Below are positions 34,006 to 45,147 of a stretch of 64,000 nt of DNA, piece by piece. Within the stretch, counting starts at the first letter, position 1. Every line of letters begins with the position of its first letter. Location of the stretch: assembly GCF_022605165.1 (NCBI RefSeq), contig NC_063069.1:4464001-4528000 (forward strand), written 5' to 3'. Origin of the DNA: Purpureocillium takamizusanense. Lineage: Eukaryota > Ascomycota > Sordariomycetes > Hypocreales > Ophiocordycipitaceae. The position numbers and the translations under genes were made by a program. The notes beneath the pieces were generated by a model, which worked only from the letters and a program-made list of their open reading frames with translations, was not told the DNA's origin and searched no databases.

Positions 34006-34217
34006 TGTCACTGCCATGTGTCTGCCCCTTCCAACAGATGGCTGGTCGTCGTTCCTGTGCCTTCTCCCAGCCATCCGTATAAATCGCTAAAACACGACAG
34101 TATTCCAATCGCATGGCCGTCTATATCGGTATCGTAGCAATTAAATTCGCTGTCGCCAGCGAAGTAAGGGCCCTTCCATAGCAGACAGGCCGTTTCAGAG
34201 ACCGCAGCAGTAGCGTC

Positions 34218-36980
34218 ATGACAAACGCGGCGCCCTCCCCCCGTGCTTTGTTTGATCCCGAGCCTCACTACGGTGACGGCGACGACAACGCCCTGTACAA
34301 TCTATTTGCGACATGGCCTGAGAGCTATTTTACCAGTGTTCCCAAACCACATGGCAACCGCGGAATCGACGAGCCCTATTGGGAATTGCGCCCGTCACGA
34401 ATCTTCTTAGATGACTGGTTCCGCGGGGGTGGTTGTCGGCGGCTTTTCACTCCGGCCGTTCCAGGACCTGACAAGCTCGAGAGAGCGCCCCTGCGCGAGC
34501 GCGCAAATTCGGATGACGTCGGGCGGCACACAAGAAGCATGGTCTGTTTTCGGTCAGCGTTGGATTTCGCCCGAGAGCAAGCAAAGATCGACAATATACT
34601 AGCTCGCGAATTGGCTCAGCATTGCGCGACAATTACTGCGCGACGAGTTACTCCAAGTGCCCAGGACCCATCATCACCGTCAGTCTTACCAACGTCACCT
34701 TCGCCGCGGCCGGCAAGCCGAGATCAAGGGGAATACGAGGAGTGGAACGGTCTGTCGGACACAGGGTCTACCAGTCAAGACGCTTCGATCCCTATCCCCA
34801 ACCCGCCAATCCCTGGCCCTGCCGCGGTCTCGGTTGATGTTCTTCAATCGCGCGTCAACGAATTTGCGAAGGAGAATGGATTTGGCGTTGTCAGACGCCA
34901 TGGCTCAGGCAGCCAAGACAGGAAAACAAGATATGTGTTTCAGTCTGACCGATACGGCGAGCCTTGTATGTCAAGAGGCGCAGGTCTCCGCCAAAGGCGA
35001 TCGCACAAGTGTGGTTGTAAGTGGAAGGTCATTGCCGAAGCCCTTAGACGAAACGACTACAGGTGGACCCTGCGGGCGTTTGCCGATCCTCAGCATATCT
35101 AGCACAACCACAACCGTACCATGAGCCTCTCGGCACACCCAGTCCACCGGAGACTTACCGACTCTGTCAAGGTAATAATTGAAGCAACGAGCCGACGAGT
35201 CGGTATAAGGGCGCGCGATGTCCGTGGTATCGTTCAAGAAAAGCATCACGGAACACACTTTACTAGGCGGGACATATACAACGCCCGAGCTCTCTTGCGC
35301 CGCGAAAGACTCGGCGGATTGAGTCCAACAGCCGCCTTGATAAAGCAGTTTGATGCGAGGGGCATTCCATACGTGGCCAAGTGGTCGGTGGCAGAGCCCG
35401 ACCGCCTCCTTGGCCTGGTTTGGACCTTCCCATATTGTATCCGAATGTGGAAGCGCTATCCGGAAACAATGAGCTTCGATAACACATACAATACAAATCG
35501 CTTCAAGCTACCGCTCTTCTAGGTTACGGGACAGACTTGCCTAAAATCTGTCTATAACGCCGCTTTCGGGTTGATAGATAACGAGAGACGCGAAGGGTTC
35601 CAATTCCTCGCGGAGGCGGTCAGAGAATTGAATGACCGACATACGATCCCGCTACCCAACGTCGTGGTCACCGACTACGACCAGTAGATGAAGGCAGCAC
35701 TGGAAAGCCAGTATCCCGACAGTCAGCAACAGATATGCATTCAACATGTCAACGCAAACGTTCTCCTTAATGCCAAACGGAAATGGAAGAGCGGAGACGA
35801 TGGTCCAGAAAGCGACGGAGATGGCGACCCGAACGCAAAGCTCTCTTCGAGAGACATGGAAGCCGTTCTCGCGGCCGAGAGACAAGAGGGCGCGCCGGGC
35901 CAGAGCAACGTCGACATGTCTGTGCCCCACAACTACCGTGGTGTCCTCGAGCTGTGGAAGTTCGTGGCATTTGCAACAACAAGAGAAGAGCATGAAAAGG
36001 CCTGGGTTCGCTTATGCGACGAGTTTAATGACCAGCAGGCCATCCTTATGTACCTGTACAAGACATACTTGCCCATACGAGCGCAATGGGCATAATGCTT
36101 CATCAAGAAGTACCGCAATTTCGGGGTTCGTGTGACCTCTGGCACCGAGGCCAGCAACAACAACGTCAAGAGCTACCTGCTCACTGGGATGAGCCATTTG
36201 TACTCGCTTGTGGAGGCAATCGAAGCTATGCTGAGCGACTAGGAACGAGACTTCGTCGATACCTATTCGCAAGATGAGGTGCTAACCTCTCGAGCGTATT
36301 CCGGCCCCAGCTCCGAGTATCTAGGGGAGCTGCGCACGGTAATGAGTGAGCCGGGACTCAAGCTCGTTACCAAAGAACATCGGCTCGCCTTGAGATCGAT
36401 ACCAAGCAGGGCACTTCCTTGGCCAGAGCCGATCGGGGATTGCAACGAGGATTGTTCCGTCTCGTGGCAGCTGGGGATTCCTTGCTGCCATACAATCTAC
36501 AACAAATTAGAAGCGGGCCCGGCCTTGACAAAATGGGACGTCCACCCTCGGTGGCACCTCTGGGAGCCAACTTCGCACAATCCCTACCGCCGAATTCTCG
36601 ACCCCAAGATCGCAGCATCTCTCCGCGGACGACCGAAGAATGCGGCACAACCTGTTCCCGAGAGCATGAACGTCCAGCCATCGACCCGTAGTCGAGCAGC
36701 AGTTGGAAAAACTGGGACAAGCAGGAAGCCCACTTACAACTCAGCTATATTTGGGTCGGGTAAGCAAAATGGCGTGAGACAATCCGGCTGCAGGAGGCAA
36801 CCTAGCCTACGGAGGCAGCGGTCAGAATGGGAAACTATCTCCGATGAAGAGAAGCAGGATGCTCGGCTGAAGCGCAGACGGCGAAGCTCTCGTAAACAGG
36901 CGGCCGTTTCAGTGACGCCGGCCCCGTCGGGTTCTAGTGGCAAAGAGAACCGCAAGGATTGTATCCATGTGAAGTCATAG
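34218..36980 (+). pseudogene. MULE transposase with FAR1 domain, five Gln-to-stop codons
   Basis: One frame of 921 codons (including its own stop) with no frameshift. A FAR1-type DNA-binding region lies at about residues 215-300 (NEFAKENGFGVVRRHGSGSQ, KCGCKWKV, HNHNR). The MULE DDE domain follows: first Asp in TMSFDNTYNTNRFKLPL, second in NVVVTDYDQ, CxxH as CIQH, and Glu in SGTEASNNNVKSYLL. The SWIM-like motif is SWQLGIPCCHTI, and the C-terminus is basic (KRRRRSSRKQAA). Five stops lie at 35100, 35520, 35685, 36093 and 36240. Each sits where family sequence expects Gln (LF-stop-VTGQ, DYDQ-stop-MKA, QWA-stop-CFIKKY, SD-stop-ERDF). CAG/CAA to TAG/TAA is a C-to-T change at CpA, the RIP-preferred context. 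Catalytic residues are intact. Confidence 0.93.
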
Positions 36981-37137
36981 TATGCACAGTAGATGATAGA
37001 GTATTGGCGACAAAGTACGGGCGTTTCGATTGAAGGCCAAGTTGAACCAATCCAACTCGATCTGGCCCACGCCGTGTTGCTTCACAGTCCAGAGCCCGCT
37101 CCCACGTAGGAAATCATGAGTGTGGCTTGAGTGCCGG

Positions 37138-37232
37138 ATGGAATGTTCGACTGCCCGGTTTGGAAGGTCAGCCACACGGCCCCCGGAAGACGGCCTCCGT
37201 AGTAAAGTGGTTCGGCCTGCCTATCAATTGCC
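37138..37232 (-). repeat. MULE right terminal inverted repeat
   Basis: Inverted counterpart of 33911-34005. The outer end is CAATTGCC at 37225-37232. Confidence 0.95.
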
Positions 37233-37680
37233 CTTAGATTACCATCCAGCACCACAGTCCTCGTCACAGCAGGACTCGAAGACACTAGACGTCCCTACAA
37301 CCACAGCAAATTCGTGGAACTCGCCCAAGCCCACTGCTTGAAACGCTGGTCCTATTGACGGACACGTCAGCACGTCAAGGTTCTTGGACGATATTCGAAG
37401 GTCCACCGCCACCGCTCTGCTGCCAGATCCAGGCGAAGAAGATCTATTCAACGTTGAAAACGACTCATTCGCCTTCTGTCCCGGTCAGTTAGGGAAGCTC
37501 ATAAATCCGGAAATCCTGGCCGGCTTTTTGGTCCTTGGAGGACTGCTCGGGCTAGTGAGAGACTTGCAGAGCAATCGTCGAGCCGGCTTAGCCGCTTAGG
37601 CACTGACGAGCGGCGAATAACTGAGTCAGTTACCTTCGAACATGCAACCTCGACTCTTCCGACACATTGCCGGCTCAAAA
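37233..37680 (+). pseudogene. Ca2+-ATPase 5' end, right part (after MULE insertion)
   Basis: Begins with the second target-site copy CTTAGATT. The frame DVPTTTANSWNSPKPTA runs into a TGA at about 37339, then continues SRFLDDIRRSTATALLPDPG, NDSFAFCPGQLGKLINPEIL and GGLLGLVRDLQSNRRAGL. That is the N-terminal regulatory segment of fungal PMCA-type calcium pumps (usual F.FSPGQL.KL.NPKSL). The next expected residues, TDERRITESVTFEHAT, lie in another frame, so there is a frameshift at about 37600. Nothing of the membrane or catalytic domains is found beyond about 37680. It was therefore already a 5' fragment, or was later deleted. Confidence 0.75.
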
Positions 37681-37919
37681 ATGATTGTCAAGGCGGCGAC
37701 CCACCTCCCCCTTCACCAATCAAGCAGCAGACGAACATTATTTCGCCCTCCCTTGCCATATGCCGGCTTTCCGGCGAACGCGGCCGGACTAACCCCTTCA
37801 TGCATGTAACGGGCTGGGCCCGTGTGGGTCTCGGCTCCGCTCTCGACCGGGATCCACACCAGCTCCGGGCTCCGCCCAAAAGCTCGTGTTCCTTTCTGCA
37901 ACTTTCTCTTTTCTTCTTT

Positions 37920-38004
37920 CTTTTTTTCTTTCTCCTTAGCTTTAGGATACTCGTTGCAGTCGCTCAGCTAGTTGTCAACACACTCAGTTGAGACCGTTAC
38001 AATG
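37920..38004 (+). repeat. Dispersed ~60-85 bp repeat, copy 2
   Basis: CTTTCTCCTTAGCTTTAGGA then TACTCGTTGCAGTCGCTCAG, identical over its core to 20265-20348. A pyrimidine run precedes it, as in copy 1. Confidence 0.8.
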
Positions 38005-38255
38005 CACAATGCAATGAAGCTATCCAACCTGCCTACAGAAGCTGCCACGGTCTGAATCGGCATAGCTCTCCTTTGTGTTTTAGTGTTCAACAGGAACCGT
38101 GCACCAGCACCCAGGCCCTGGCCTTTGGAAGACCAGCCTCCAGTAAAACCGCTACGTGAGGCGCATGGGCGGCAAGCTCCACACCGGTGAGCCGGGCTCC
38201 ATACGGGAAAAAGGACCCACATCGCTGGACTGGACCCACAATGGTATATGCAGAT

Positions 38256-38312
38256 GTGTCAGACAGTTGGGTGTCTATCTTTGGTATCGGTCAATTGATG
38301 AGAACTATCTGA
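38256..38312 (+). repeat. Dispersed repeat TGTCAGACAATTG..., diverged copy
   Basis: TGTCAGACAGTTGGG at the left and CAATTGATGAGAACTATCT at the right match both halves of 18731-18800 in the same order and orientation, with a shorter spacer. Confidence 0.45.
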
Positions 38313-38671
38313 GGGGCAAAATCCCTGAAAAGATCTCGTGCAGCTTCTATAAAGAACAAAAGGAAGTATTGTCCTCCTGAGACATTGCTGCCAGGCAGCT
38401 GCTGTAGTAATGGACGGGCTGGTTCGTTGTGCAACACGCCCTCCGGCGTTGAGTGATCAAGTCAACGCTGCTTGAGGCTTTCTCGATCGGCTCGTCCCCA
38501 CCCCACCGCATGGTGCTTCCTCTTTCAGGTCCCCTCCCTCCTCCCAAACCACTCCCCCCCCCCTTAATATTGACCAGGTTCAGCATCGTTTGGAAGTGTT
38601 CAAACTTCGATATCAGTGGATCTTTCGTCAAGCCGTCCCGATAAACCGTTACTGGGCCCCTGAACCACGGC

Positions 38672-40751
38672 TCAATGCAATCCACTTTCGCCCGTATCAG
38701 CCATGTACCTTTGGCAGCTGATGAGTATCTTGGCTTGGTCGGCAACATCGTTCAAGCGGCTGAGCACCTTCTTGTTTCCATCCACAAAGCCCAGGATCGA
38801 GTAAGGAATACCAGTCTCTTTGCAAAAATCCTTGACCAGCCCCTGTACCCTGCGGAGGTTGTGCCGAGGCAGTCGGGGGAATAGATGATGGACAGCTTGA
38901 AACTGTAGTCCGCCGTGGATCCAGTCCAGCCAAGCGGGACAGTCGACGTCCATCGTGGTCCGAAGTTGTCGCTGTGGGAAAGACTCGATCTCACCAAGAT
39001 CCGAGGTTGACATTCCCCAGTGAGAGAGGGTGATTTGTATGTGCAGAGGCATGGTTATCATGTGCGACACCAGTACGACTGCAACGCGAGTCGGCCAGTC
39101 GGGCAGTGTGCGCAGGAGCAAAAGGTATCCGAAGATGACCCAGTAGCAGGCCATGAAGGCGACCTCGGTTGGCCGAATCCACCACGCCTTGCTGCTACCC
39201 AGACCGGACGATCTAGAGGACAAAACGTGAAACCAGGAGAGGAGGTAGAGGTTGAAGCGAGCGATGCTCATAACCGGATAGTAAGTGTACCTCTGATACG
39301 GAACCAGTAGCTTGGAGACGGCGTCCCAGACAAAGATAAAGCCACCGTAGTAGGAAGAACGGAGCGATTTGAATACGGAGGGGCAGGTAGCGAAGAGAGG
39401 GAGGTTCTGGATGTCCGGGTCATGCTCGGGCTGATTGGTGGCGAGATGGTGGACATTGTGGCTGCTCTTCCACCAGCCGATGGACAGACCGCAGCAGAAG
39501 TCGGCGATGAACATGCCGATGAGGGTATCGACGGTAAAATTCTGGGTGATGGCTCGGTGGCCGGCGTCATGGGCTGTAAACATGATTTGATGCTGGAACT
39601 GTCAGCAACATGGTCAGTAGGACAGAGATATTACGGACCCAGAACAAGCCGAGAAAGACGGCACAGGTAATATACCAATGATAGCTCAGGAACACGAGGA
39701 AAAGACTGAAGAGGGACAAATAGCGGATAATCTCCTTGCAGTAGTGCGGGTACGGGCAGTTGTAAAGGCCTTCATCGTAGATTCGCTGATGAAGCGCCAT
39801 GTACTTGCTTGCAATTTCGTCTTGCACGGCAGCATCAAGTGATGGGTAAGTCAGGATGTCGAGGTGCTTGCCCTGCTGCACGGCCCTGTCGTTGTATTCT
39901 TGAGCGGAGAAACCGGCCTCACCTCTTGGATGCGTCTCCATTACTTGATCTCCCGTGATCCTGCCCAGACGAGGAGGACTGCACTGTGGTGGCGCTCGCT
40001 TTGGACAGACAGCCGTTCCCACGCATGCGGTCCCCAGACCATGGTCGATATGTGGTAGTTGCCCCAAAGCGCCACCAGGGGTATCAAGGGCCGATTCAAA
40101 GTTGAGGAGGGAATGATCAGCGTCGTTTTCCGCATTTACATTGTGATGCCGCGAAAACATGTCAGATGCATCCGGAGTGTCCAGTTGCTTTCCATGCGTC
40201 CGTCCCCTGATGGGTGGTGTCCGATTAGTCCAGGGGCCTTTTGGTTTGCGACCGATCCGGTACGCGTCCATAGTCTTCAATGTTGCCGGAGCATGATAGC
40301 TGCAAGGAGAAAGAGTTAATACTGTGATACCTGAGTATAAGTGCGTAGATACACTGATAACCATCCTCTCGAGGAAATCAAGCTTAGCGTCACAAAGCGA
40401 AGCTGTAATTACTTGCGACTCTTTCTTCTTTGTGTTGGCTGGTACTCAGCATGCATGTGCAGCATGGCTATACAGGACAGAATAGGACAGGACGGGGTGA
40501 GATGGCACGAGGCGGAGACAGAGAGTGAGTCTTTACGAAGTGATTTCGTTGGTGGCGTCTCTTCCCAACATATGCTGGATTGCGAGACTGCCTCCTGGGT
40601 GGCTGGTGAGCCAGGAATTGAGGCGCAAGACGGAGCCTTGATATATGACTATGGCATCGCCGTTGGCAATCATGGAGTCGACTATGCTTTCCGTCAGAAT
40701 CCGATCGCTACCCGTCCGGGCTGCACCGACGCGGGCAAGCGAAGCTGCCAT
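38672..40751 (-). CDS. Delta-8 sphingolipid desaturase (cytochrome b5 fusion)
   Basis: Three exons: 40751-40537, 40299-39639, 39592-38672. Phases agree, giving 598 aa. The N-terminal cytochrome b5 domain has its heme-ligand motif HPGG (His51) and the second His in SYHAPATLKTM. The desaturase half carries the three histidine boxes HDAGH, HNVHH and QAVHH, all intact, and several membrane helices. The enzyme introduces the delta-8 double bond in the ceramide long-chain base, a step toward fungal glucosylceramide in the ER. Splicing of W into HQIMFTAHDAGH needs the unusual donor GTCCGT (39638) with acceptor TTCCAG. The linker between the domains (about residues 100-190) is variable. Apparently functional. 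Confidence 0.9.
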
Positions 40752-41932
40752 CGGGAGCGGGCTTGACGTGGTTCGAATGTTTCCTCGGTGAGTCGGTCGA
40801 CCCGCGATCGGCACGAAGAATGGAGAGGGCTGGCGAAGGCTGTGGTCGCGAAGGATTAAATCGGGAGATGTGCCGGTAGGCCTGTTCGGCACGATGTGAG
40901 TTCTTGGGATGAGATACACATCTGTAAGCGGCAACAGAGAGCGACTGGACACATATGGGAGAAGTGAGTGGCAAATAATGAAGTGCAAAACTGGGGATAC
41001 GACGTGACAGGAAGAAGAGCTAAGGTGGCAAAGGCCCGCGCCGCTTGGTGTTTGCTTGCTGGCCGATGCTAAGAGACTGCATGTTCCGCCCAATCCTGTC
41101 TATCGGCACCTGACACCCCTCTACCCTGGCCATCGAAGAGGTGCATCCGAAGTACCTTGATTGCCCGCTAGGCCCCTGCCCGGGTGCCTCCAAATTACCG
41201 CCCCAAAACCACACTCGCGGTGTACTCAGAATTTAGGGGACAGGTTTGGTGGCAGAACGGCGGCTGGGTCCAGACGTATGGGCACCATGCAGCCCGCAGC
41301 ACATCTTAAAAAACATAAGGCGCTTCTGCAACGGGTCAGCGGCTGGCGCCAAACCTTTCCTGGCACTGTTCGGAGCGCCAACATCCAGGAACAATGACTT
41401 CTCAATTATACGGTACAACACGGGCGTTAGGTCCAACCCGGGCCAACACAGCCCAGCTTGATGTACGCCGGTGGAGACGGGGCGATCGATTCAAAGAACG
41501 CCACGCGTCGCTTGCCGTTTTCCAAGCGGACCAAGGCTAAGTACCCGCCGCCACCCCAGCCGGGATCCGCCGACATCCCGCCACAAGGTGGCAAGCCCCT
41601 GAGGCCCACAGACCGGCGCCAACGCTGCGTGATCTTCCATCTCCAGTTTACTTCCGATGCTGGCCCTCGCTATTTTCCCGGGCTCGTCGGCAACATCTTG
41701 GAATGCCTAGCATTGAAGTCGTCATCCGGCGCCGTTGCATACACGCCGTTATCATACTCACCTCATAACGCGCTGTCTAGCCGACGAAGGTTAGACACAC
41801 ATTCTCGGGCGGCAACACACCAGTAATAGTCAAATGATCCTCTCCGCTGAGGATATAGGCAATCCATTTCTTTGCTGATGCGCCGCTCACAGTCCCAGCC
41901 GAAGCTGGCTGCCGCGTCACCGGGCAACAACC
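40752..41932. other. Divergent intergenic region, about 1.2 kb
   Basis: Lies between the divergent desaturase (minus) and PP1-regulator (plus) genes. A 122-codon plus-strand frame at 41458-41826 has no motif. No sites identified. Confidence 0.4.
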
Positions 41933-43407
41933 ATGTCTAGTTCCATGGTTACGGATTCAAAACCGTTCGCTGAACCCGGCCGCTATTCCACTCCTACATC
42001 ACGCCACACAGTGCGTGATGAACACAACAGCATCTCGTCTCTCTCAACGCAAGCTAGCAGCCTGGTAACATCGTCCGAATACGAGAAGGTACCAGACATG
42101 GATGAGTCTTGTTTGGACAGCTTTATTGTCCCAATAGTATCACAGGCAACGTCCTCTTTTCGGTCAGGAGACCAGCATGACAATTCGGGGCCCCACCAGA
42201 GACGGACGGCGAGCGACTCTTATATAGGCTTCCCAGTTGACACCGACAATTGGGGACGAATCTCTGGAACGGGTAGACCCCCGCATCTTCGATACGCTGC
42301 GGACGACATTGACCTGGCGAGCAAGCCTACGAGACAGGTAGATTATTTGTCCAACAATTGGAGGGAAGAGGATATCAGGTTATCGTGGAGATACACCATC
42401 TCCAAAAGGCATGAGTTGTCCAACAGTAACCGGTTGGAGAATGCCTCTTGGAGAACGTGGGCCAGGGCGAGGAATGACCTTACCAGGATTTCGCCCGACA
42501 AGCTTGGCTGGTATACTTCTTCCGGGCCCCGTGCGAGGCCAGCAGTGTCTAACTAATGTATGGCTATAGGCTCAAGGATTGCGATGTAACTTGGTTGTAT
42601 GGTCCCCTGCAGACCGGATCAAACCGTGTTTGGCAAGCTCACCCCGAACTGTCGAGCTTAAGCCTGCCCAAGGTGGACTCGTCGGTTAGCCTGAGCAGAC
42701 CCCCAATTCTCAAGAAGCGAAACGTGTCAAAGCTCATGTCGCGAAACGTCGCATCGCGGTACCCTGTCCGAAAGCACATCCACTTCGACGAACGGGTTCA
42801 GCAGTGCATTTCAGTCGACGCTAAGAGCGACAACACCCATGATATTGGCAAGAATCAATGGGAGGACAGCAGCGATTCTGACGATGGCATTATGATGAGA
42901 CGGGTTAGGCCCCAGAGACGAGGCCGCTTGACAAGAAGGATATCAGAGGTTGCCCCACAAACGAGCAGCAAGGCTATTGCCGCACTTCCATCAACGGCTC
43001 TCAAGTGCCGCGCGGATGAACCTGAACCGGGGGTGGCCACAAAACATAGCACCGGCGCCTGTGACTGCCCAACATCTTCAATATCATCTTCGCAGCGCCC
43101 ACATCGGTGCCTAAGACGATGCTCTAATTACTCCCTGAGCGAGAAGCAGGACGGCATCGGCATCGACGCTGAGGGCAGTGGATGTGACTGGCGTTCACTG
43201 TCCCGAAAAGCGGTACATCGATCTGCCTCTACGGACAGTCTGCAGAACGAGACCGGTAGGATGCATGGAATCTCCTGCGGCACGTTAAAGCCTTGTGCTG
43301 GAGGCAATCGGTCGAACAATGGCAACACCACTGGAGGTGTAGCTGGCGCTGTCACCATGGCTCGCGGCATCACTCACAACATTTGGAACGCAGTCTGGAG
43401 AAAATAG
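41933..43407 (+). CDS. Reg1-like protein phosphatase 1 regulator (DUF1752)
   Basis: Exons 41933-42510 and 42570-43407, phase 2, 471 aa. The DUF1752 block is SNNWREEDIRLSWRYTISKR, NRLENASWRTWARARND and LKDCDVTWLYGPLQTGS. A PP1-docking RVxF-type motif KHIHF lies at about residues 261-265, in RKHIHFDERVQQCI. The acidic stretch WEDSSDSDDGIMMRRVRP follows, as in the family. In yeast, Reg1 targets PP1 (Glc7) to Snf1 for glucose repression. The protein is shorter than most homologues and its C-terminal region is less conserved, but the frame is open and the splice is good. It is convergent with the Argonaute relic. Confidence 0.82.
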
Positions 43408-43634
43408 TGCTCTTCTGTTGTCTTGTCGCGGAAAGTGCGCTGCGTTGTGTGACACCGGCCCACGTTGTCTTTGGGCAGAGCGGCGACACTCACGGTGCAC
43501 ACTTGAGCGTCCACAGTGTCGACGTCGTTGCAATTTGGGAGCCAGCTTCTGCTGCACAATGCTAGCCTGGCTCTGGATGTGTGTCGCCGCCAGGTCTTCC
43601 TGCCCGAGGCCGACATGTCCTCTTTGGTAGACTT

Positions 43635-45147
43635 GCGTAAACTGACTCTCAGAGACGCCATCTCGAAAAATGAGAATGTTCGCGGGCAAGCGGCCGTCGT
43701 TATGCTTTTGCCAAAGCTCCAAACGCGACTTGAATGCGTCGAGAAGTTGATCGCTGAGCATCTCCTGCCTTGCCGGTTGCTCCCAAGACACAGCCGGCCA
43801 TTGGGCGAACTCTTTGTTGATGCTCGCAACCAGTCCCACCAAGCTAGGCGGCCCTCCGGCTGCTTTGAATGGCATATTGGTAGGATGGGTCACATCGTAC
43901 CCCGCAATCATCATATTGCCGTCTTTCAAGCTCCTCGCTTCATCTCGGAGATTGTGATTGGCACCACCAGTTTTCAGGGTGATCTTAAGGCCGACGTTTG
44001 CCCAGTACATGGGATTGTACTCCTTCTGCATGTGCTTAATGGTGGTGACGGTTGTATGTATGCCAAAAACGCAGTCTCCGAGGGTCTTGATCTTCTGATA
44101 TAGCCCGCGGCTATCCTTCTCCGAAAGGATAAAAACGATGTGTTGGATCTCTTGGTCCTTAGCCCACTTGAAGTAGAGCTCATGGGAACCTCTCATGGCT
44201 TGTTCCCACGTCATGTGCGTTGGCTTGTTTGCGTGCGTGAGGGCTCTTACTGAATCCGACGCCCATGTTGTCACAGAGAAATTCCGCGAATCTCTTCATT
44301 TGATCGACTCCGACGCGGTAGCTATCGGCCCCACCCTTTGTTATGTTCATGAAGGTCCAATAGGTTACCATCTTGCCGGGTCGAGCGACACGGACACCCT
44401 GCATATTCCAACTGCCGCTGCGGGGTTGTACGCAGGATAACCTTTGCTGAGTGACGACGTAACTAATTATAGGCACATCGAGTACTCGGCCAATAACTGT
44501 GAGCAAGGCCTTGTTAACCGCAATGCCAAAGTGCTGACGGTATATCTGTAAAACACGATGGCTTTGACGTCGACGGCATAATAGTTCGCCCACAACGTGA
44601 CGGCTCTGCCGTTGAATCCAAAAGCCGGCCGAGGAGGCAACAAGTCTGCCGGCCCGGTCCCGCCCAAGGACGATGATATAGAGGCCTTCCCGGACCGGAC
44701 AGGTAGCTCGCCTACCTCGGAAGCATTGGACCGCACAGCTCGATCTTCGAGAGCTGTGATTGCAGCATCTGGTGTAGGGCACCCACCACTTGGGCTGCTC
44801 GAGGCGTTACATCAACGAACGAGCTAAGCATCTCTAAACAAACAGACGTACCTGTAAGTCATCGCTGTGGTCGGATCCGTAACATGTCCTCTTCCTCCCC
44901 GGAAGCCGCCTCGACCACGGCCACGGTCCCCTCTACCGCCTCCTCGGTTCCCACGATCTCCTCTGTTGCCTCCTTCGAATGCCATTCCCCTACGGCCACA
45001 GTCGCCTCTGTGGCTTCCTCGGTCTCCGCGATTTCCGCCATATCCACGTTGACCGCCACTCCACGTGCCATGGTCTCGGCCGGCCTGACCACGCGAACGG
45101 CTACTTGCTCCTCTACCGGGCCCACCCCGACCGCTGCGATCGGCCAT
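43635..45147 (-). pseudogene. Argonaute lacking PAZ and the PIWI C-terminus
   Basis: Exon 1 (ATG 45147) encodes the Arg/Gly-rich leader MADRSGRGGPGRGASSR ... GRGRGGFRGGRG. After an intron come PDAAITALEDRAVRSNASEV, LPPRPAFGFNGRAVTLWANY and YRYTV, the start of the ArgoN domain. The sequence then jumps, in another frame, to VIGRVLDVPIISYVVT and SGSWNMQGVRVARPGKMVTY (linker 2). So the rest of ArgoN, linker 1 and PAZ are deleted. MID and PIWI follow: YNPMYWANVGLKITLKTGGA, MMIAGYDVTHPTNMPF, ILIFRDGVSESQFTQV. Two catalytic Asp are visible, but similarity ends near 43635, before the final catalytic residue. Argonautes bind small RNAs for silencing; this copy cannot. Confidence 0.88.

Larger units (their letters stand above)
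33911..37232 (+). mobile_element. Complete Mutator-like (MULE) DNA transposon, 3,322 bp
   Basis: Bounded by 95-bp terminal inverted repeats, 33911-34005 and 37138-37232, which start GGCAATTGATAGGC. They match at 90 of 95 positions with no gap, and all five differences are transitions. Perfect 8-bp target duplications flank it. The single transposase frame (34218-36980) has five stops, so the copy is non-autonomous now but could be moved in trans since both ends are intact. It is inserted in the 5' coding part of a Ca2+-ATPase relic. Confidence 0.95.
37681..38671. other. Intergenic with two dispersed repeats
   Basis: Contains repeat copy 2 (37920-38004) and a diverged copy of the TGTCAGACA repeat (38256-38312). 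No gene recognised. The right end is the 3' flank of the desaturase. Confidence 0.5.

Noticed and set aside
43285..43634. Continuation of the Argonaute frame past FTQV as PIWI C-terminus
   Set aside because: The residues after 43635 lose all similarity in every frame, so I end the relic there.
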